DNA of 7,747 nucleotides. Source: Candidatus Zixiibacteriota bacterium (GTDB taxonomy: Bacteria; Zixibacteria; MSB-5A5; GN15; JAAZOE01). How positions within the stretch are numbered: position 1 is the first letter of the stretch; each line of letters begins with the position of its first letter. Made by a program: the position numbers and the translations under genes. The notes below the pieces were generated by a model. The model searched no databases. It saw only the letters and a list, made by a program, of their open reading frames with translations, and was not told the DNA's origin. Below are positions 5,081 through 7,747 of this stretch, one piece after another. The DNA lies in the NCBI GenBank assembly GCA_028700875.1, contig JAQVRW010000139.1:1-7747 (forward strand), given 5' to 3'.

Positions 5081-7747
5081 CCCCCGCCCCGAGCCCCATG
5101 CGGTATTTGATGTCATAATTGATCACGAAATCGAGTTCTTCGTCAGTAAAGGCATAGTGTGTGGCCAGTACCTTATCAATTTCATCTAAAATGGTTTTAG
5201 AGAGACGCGGCGCAAAAACCTGGACTCTGAGGGACCCGTATTTTTCGTATTCCATCATTCGAGTCTGCGAATTGGTTTGAAGATTTTCCATGAGTATCTG
5301 AGTCAGATACGAAAGCTTTGTCATGAAGGATTTATTTAGGGAACCCAAATCAAATGGAAATGCGGCTACCTCACGCTTGTTCAGATTGCGACAATCAGAA
5401 AATACAAGAAAATACCAAAAGAACAGAGTCGAGCAATAGATCGCCAACGCAGCATCGCGGTCATCACATTTGCTGAAGCGTACTTCCTTTAATTCGGATG
5501 TTACCCTGGATTTACCGCCATCTTCAGTCATCATGGGAGGGCGGTCAATGAATTGCACAAAATATCTCAGTTTCCGTGTATGATAAAGTACATATCGACC
5601 TTTTGGCGTCGATTGATCACCCAAGTGTTTCCTTGATGATAATATCTTCTCCAATACGCTCCTTTCAATCTCCGATCCAATTTTCGGAATCGATCCCATA
5701 TAGGTGGCTTCAGCCGGAACGCTTACATACCGTAAAATGCTGAATAATCCGTCCCGCTCGGCATTCGACCAACGATTATACTTGGTTGAAAAGACTGCAG
5801 GAAGGCGATTTCGGAGTTTCTGGGCAACCCATATGCAAAGGTGCTTCTCCGCGCCATTAAACAGTTTTGATGGACGCATGGCGTATGTACTGAACCAGTT
5901 TTGACCGCAATTTTCGTACACAAGGTTCCGTAATGGCGCAAATCCGTCAGTGCTAACGAATGATACCGGGACAATCAATCCGCAACGGCCGGAGTCAGAT
6001 AAGACTGAAATTGACTTTTCAAGGATAAAGGCATAGAGATCGCCGCATGCTTCCGTTCTTAAACTCCTCACCTTGTACTCATTCCGTATGTTTCGATATT
6101 CGATATATGGTGGATTTCCAATTATCACATCAAATCCACCTTTATGGAGAATCCCGTTGAACTCGATGAACCAGTGAAATGGTTGATGGCTCTTTTGCCA
6201 TTTATCAAGAACGCCCCTTTTCTTGGTTCCAACCCCATATTCGGCGGCAAGAAAAAGATCAAGCTTATCCCTCAGCTCCTTCAAACGGTTATGGAGGTTC
6301 TCTTTCGCTTCCGCAAAGTGGCTTGGCATCATTTCCTGCCGCGTTTGCATTTCCTGGAAGTTGCGGAATGCTCGGTCGGCAATCTCAGCCTCTTCCTCCA
6401 CTTTCTTGACTTCGTCTTCCCATAAAGCAAATTTGCCTTCCTGCGTCTTCCTGACCTCATCCAGCGACACGAAGCCTACCAGGGTATTACCGGCCCGGAT
6501 GTTGAAGTCAATATCCGGCAGCGGTTCGATGTCGTCCACACATTCAATCTGGGCCACCAGCTTTAAGAATAGGCGCAACCGGCAGATTTCCACTGCCTCG
6601 TCCATGATATCCACGCCGTACAAATTGTTTACAATGATTGATTTCAAAACAAAGTACCGGTAGTTGGGATGGCTGTCCACGCGCTTCAAGACCTCTGTGA
6701 ACTGCTTGGAGTAGTTGGGATGATTCTTACGGCCTCCTTCACCCCATTCCTCCAAAAAGAACCGCATACGCTCCAGGCAGGCTTCATAGAGCGGGTCAAG
6801 GATATTCAGCGCGGCAAAAAGAAACGCTCCTGAGCCACAGGTCGGGTCAAGCACCGTAACGCCCTCCACTGCCTTCCATAAAGCGACCAATAGCTCCGGT
6901 CCCTCGCAGTTTTCGATAACATCCTGCGCGAACTGGCGGATATCGAGGTTATAGGTTATGAGATCGTTGATGGATCGAACTTCCCCATTGGCCAGCTTGC
7001 CTCGGACTTCTTCATATCGCCCTCGTCGGGCGACAACCTCGCGCCAAATTTCGGTGGGCAAGGCATATTCGGTTGGGGCGGGCTTGTTCCAAACTTTGCG
7101 ACGTTCGAGAAGATTGGGTCTATTCGTACCCAAACCGTCGGCAATTTCGGATGGCAAGGGCAGTTCGATCCCTTTCATGACGGCATCATATATATATCTG
7201 TCCGGGTCCTCTTGAAGAAGCCGCCAGACCGAACGGTCGCCCTCAAAGGCAATTTTGCACTTCTCTCGGGCCGCGTCAAACAGGAAGGGGATTATCGTGT
7301 TCTTGCCGATATACCCGGTAATATCCTCCTTCGTGTAATAGGCTCCCATTTCCTTCTGGTTGACGTATTTCTCGAAGATATAGCCGAGGACGTCGGGATT
7401 GATTTCATTGTCCCGCCTGAGAGGGCGTTCATCCAGGTGCCAATGATAGGCGTCGAAGAAAGCAAAAAGCCGTTCGAACGCCTCGTCGGGAATTTCAATT
7501 GTCTTGCCGTGAAGCGTTTCGATCTGATGGCGCATGAAAATGCCGCCGTTTAAGTACGGGACTTCGCCAAGGAGCTTACGGGCTTTGGCCGACCGTTCTT
7601 CTCGTTGTTTGGCAAAACCCTCGAAGAAAAGCGGGCACAAGAAATCGCGATAGTAATGATCCCGTCCGAGTTCCCCTTTGCAGTAGGCAAGTTTGTTTTT
7701 CAGATAGTCCGAGGCGTTATCCAGGAAATGTTTCTTCTGAAGAAAAT
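5064..7747 (-). CDS. Eco57I-type N6-adenine DNA methyltransferase (type IIG / defence methylase), N-terminus cut by window edge
   Basis: The frame is open to the right edge: 35 codons precede the TTG at 7640, so that TTG is not the true start; 893 residues are visible. In visible-residue numbering: a helical linker with LFFEGFA and VPYLNGGIF (about 39-70), the EINPDVLGYIFEKYVNQ segment (114-130), MGAYYTKEDIT (133-143), SAM-binding motif I DPTCGSGAF (300-308), YGVDIMDEAVEICRLRLFLK (376-395), a charged coiled-coil-like stretch (440-500), and catalytic motif IV NPPY (544-547; bases 6116-6105). A target-recognition region follows, with LFFWYFLVFSDCRNLNKREV (774-793) and a conserved-looking tail HYAFTDEELDFVINYDIKYRMG (863-884). 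It should methylate adenine N6 at a specific DNA site. Whether a PD-ExK nuclease precedes it cannot be seen, so type IIG enzyme, DISARM DrmMI-like or a stand-alone modification subunit all remain possible. Motifs I and IV are intact, so it is probably active. Confidence 0.9.
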   Translation of the reverse strand, partial: FLQKKHFLDNASDYLKNKLAYCKGELGRDHYYRDFLCPLFFEGFAKQREERSAKARKLLGEVPYLNGGIFMRHQIETLHGKTIEIPDEAFERLFAFFDAYHWHLDERPLRRDNEINPDVLGYIFEKYVNQKEMGAYYTKEDITGYIGKNTIIPFLFDAAREKCKIAFEGDRSVWRLLQEDPDRYIYDAVMKGIELPLPSEIADGLGTNRPNLLERRKVWNKPAPTEYALPTEIWREVVARRGRYEEVRGKLANGEVRSINDLITYNLDIRQFAQDVIENCEGPELLVALWKAVEGVTVLDPTCGSGAFLFAALNILDPLYEACLERMRFFLEEWGEGGRKNHPNYSKQFTEVLKRVDSHPNYRYFVLKSIIVNNLYGVDIMDEAVEICRLRLFLKLVAQIECVDDIEPLPDIDFNIRAGNTLVGFVSLDEVRKTQEGKFALWEDEVKKVEEEAEIADRAFRNFQEMQTRQEMMPSHFAEAKENLHNRLKELRDKLDLFLAAEYGVGTKKRGVLDKWQKSHQPFHWFIEFNGILHKGGFDVIIGNPPYIEYRNIRNEYKVRSLRTEACGDLYAFILEKSISVLSDSGRCGLIVPVSFVSTDGFAPLRNLVYENCGQNWFSTYAMRPSKLFNGAEKHLCIWVAQKLRNRLPAVFSTKYNRWSNAERDGLFSILRYVSVPAEATYMGSIPKIGSEIERSVLEKILSSRKHLGDQSTPKGRYVLYHTRKLRYFVQFIDRPPMMTEDGGKSRVTSELKEVRFSKCDDRDAALAIYCSTLFFWYFLVFSDCRNLNKREVAAFPFDLGSLNKSFMTKLSYLTQILMENLQTNSQTRMMEYEKYGSLRVQVFAPRLSKTILDEIDKVLATHYAFTDEELDFVINYDIKYRMGLGAGDEGDE

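Noticed and set aside
4463..5110. Plus-strand frame of 215 codons opposite the DprA-like gene
   Set aside because: It mirrors the DprA-like gene almost exactly; only the minus-strand frame shows family motifs.
1..7747. CRISPR array, tRNA, rRNA, insertion sequence or attachment site
   Set aside because: I saw no regularly spaced direct repeats, no tRNA-like cloverleaf, no transposase motifs and no terminal repeats flanking a gene.

Overview
The window is a mid-GC bacterial segment in which every gene I can support lies on the minus strand, so genes are described from high to low coordinates. Starts are preceded by clear GGAGG-type ribosome sites. The best promoter is a classical sigma70 type (TTGACA / TATACT), so a typical Bacteroidota promoter grammar is unlikely. 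Secreted NHL-propeller, redoxin and small Cys-rich proteins together suggest an uncultured Gram-negative lineage, perhaps at the edge of the FCB group, but this taxonomic guess is weak.

Region A (7747-4451) is part of a restriction or phage-defence locus. A large Eco57I-type N6-adenine DNA methyltransferase runs in from beyond the right edge. Its stop overlaps the start of a 209-aa DprA/SLOG-like Rossmann protein. The two are probably translationally coupled. Any nuclease or helicase partner would lie beyond 7747.

Region B (4450-3845) has no convincing gene. It holds a strong minus-strand promoter near 4316-4287 overlapped by nested perfect palindromes, another palindrome just downstream, and a leader of roughly 435 nt with several small hairpins. 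A weaker second promoter lies near 3921-3893.

Region C (3844-1) is a four-gene same-strand set: an exported tandem redoxin with one CSQC active site, an exported NHL-repeat beta-propeller, an 81-aa exported peptide with 11 cysteines in its 57-residue mature part, and an ABC-2 type permease running off the left edge. The first three are tightly packed (29-nt and 4-nt gaps). The permease follows after about 290 bases containing a large two-tier hairpin. The permease has no stop codon inside the window, and its frame is open from about 1344 to base 1.

The most interesting hypothesis is that Region C is one regulated envelope module. The Cys-rich peptide would be the product, the redoxin would handle its thiols, the propeller would bind or scaffold it, and the ABC permease would supply transport or immunity. 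This rests on gene order, shared signal peptides and cysteine content only.
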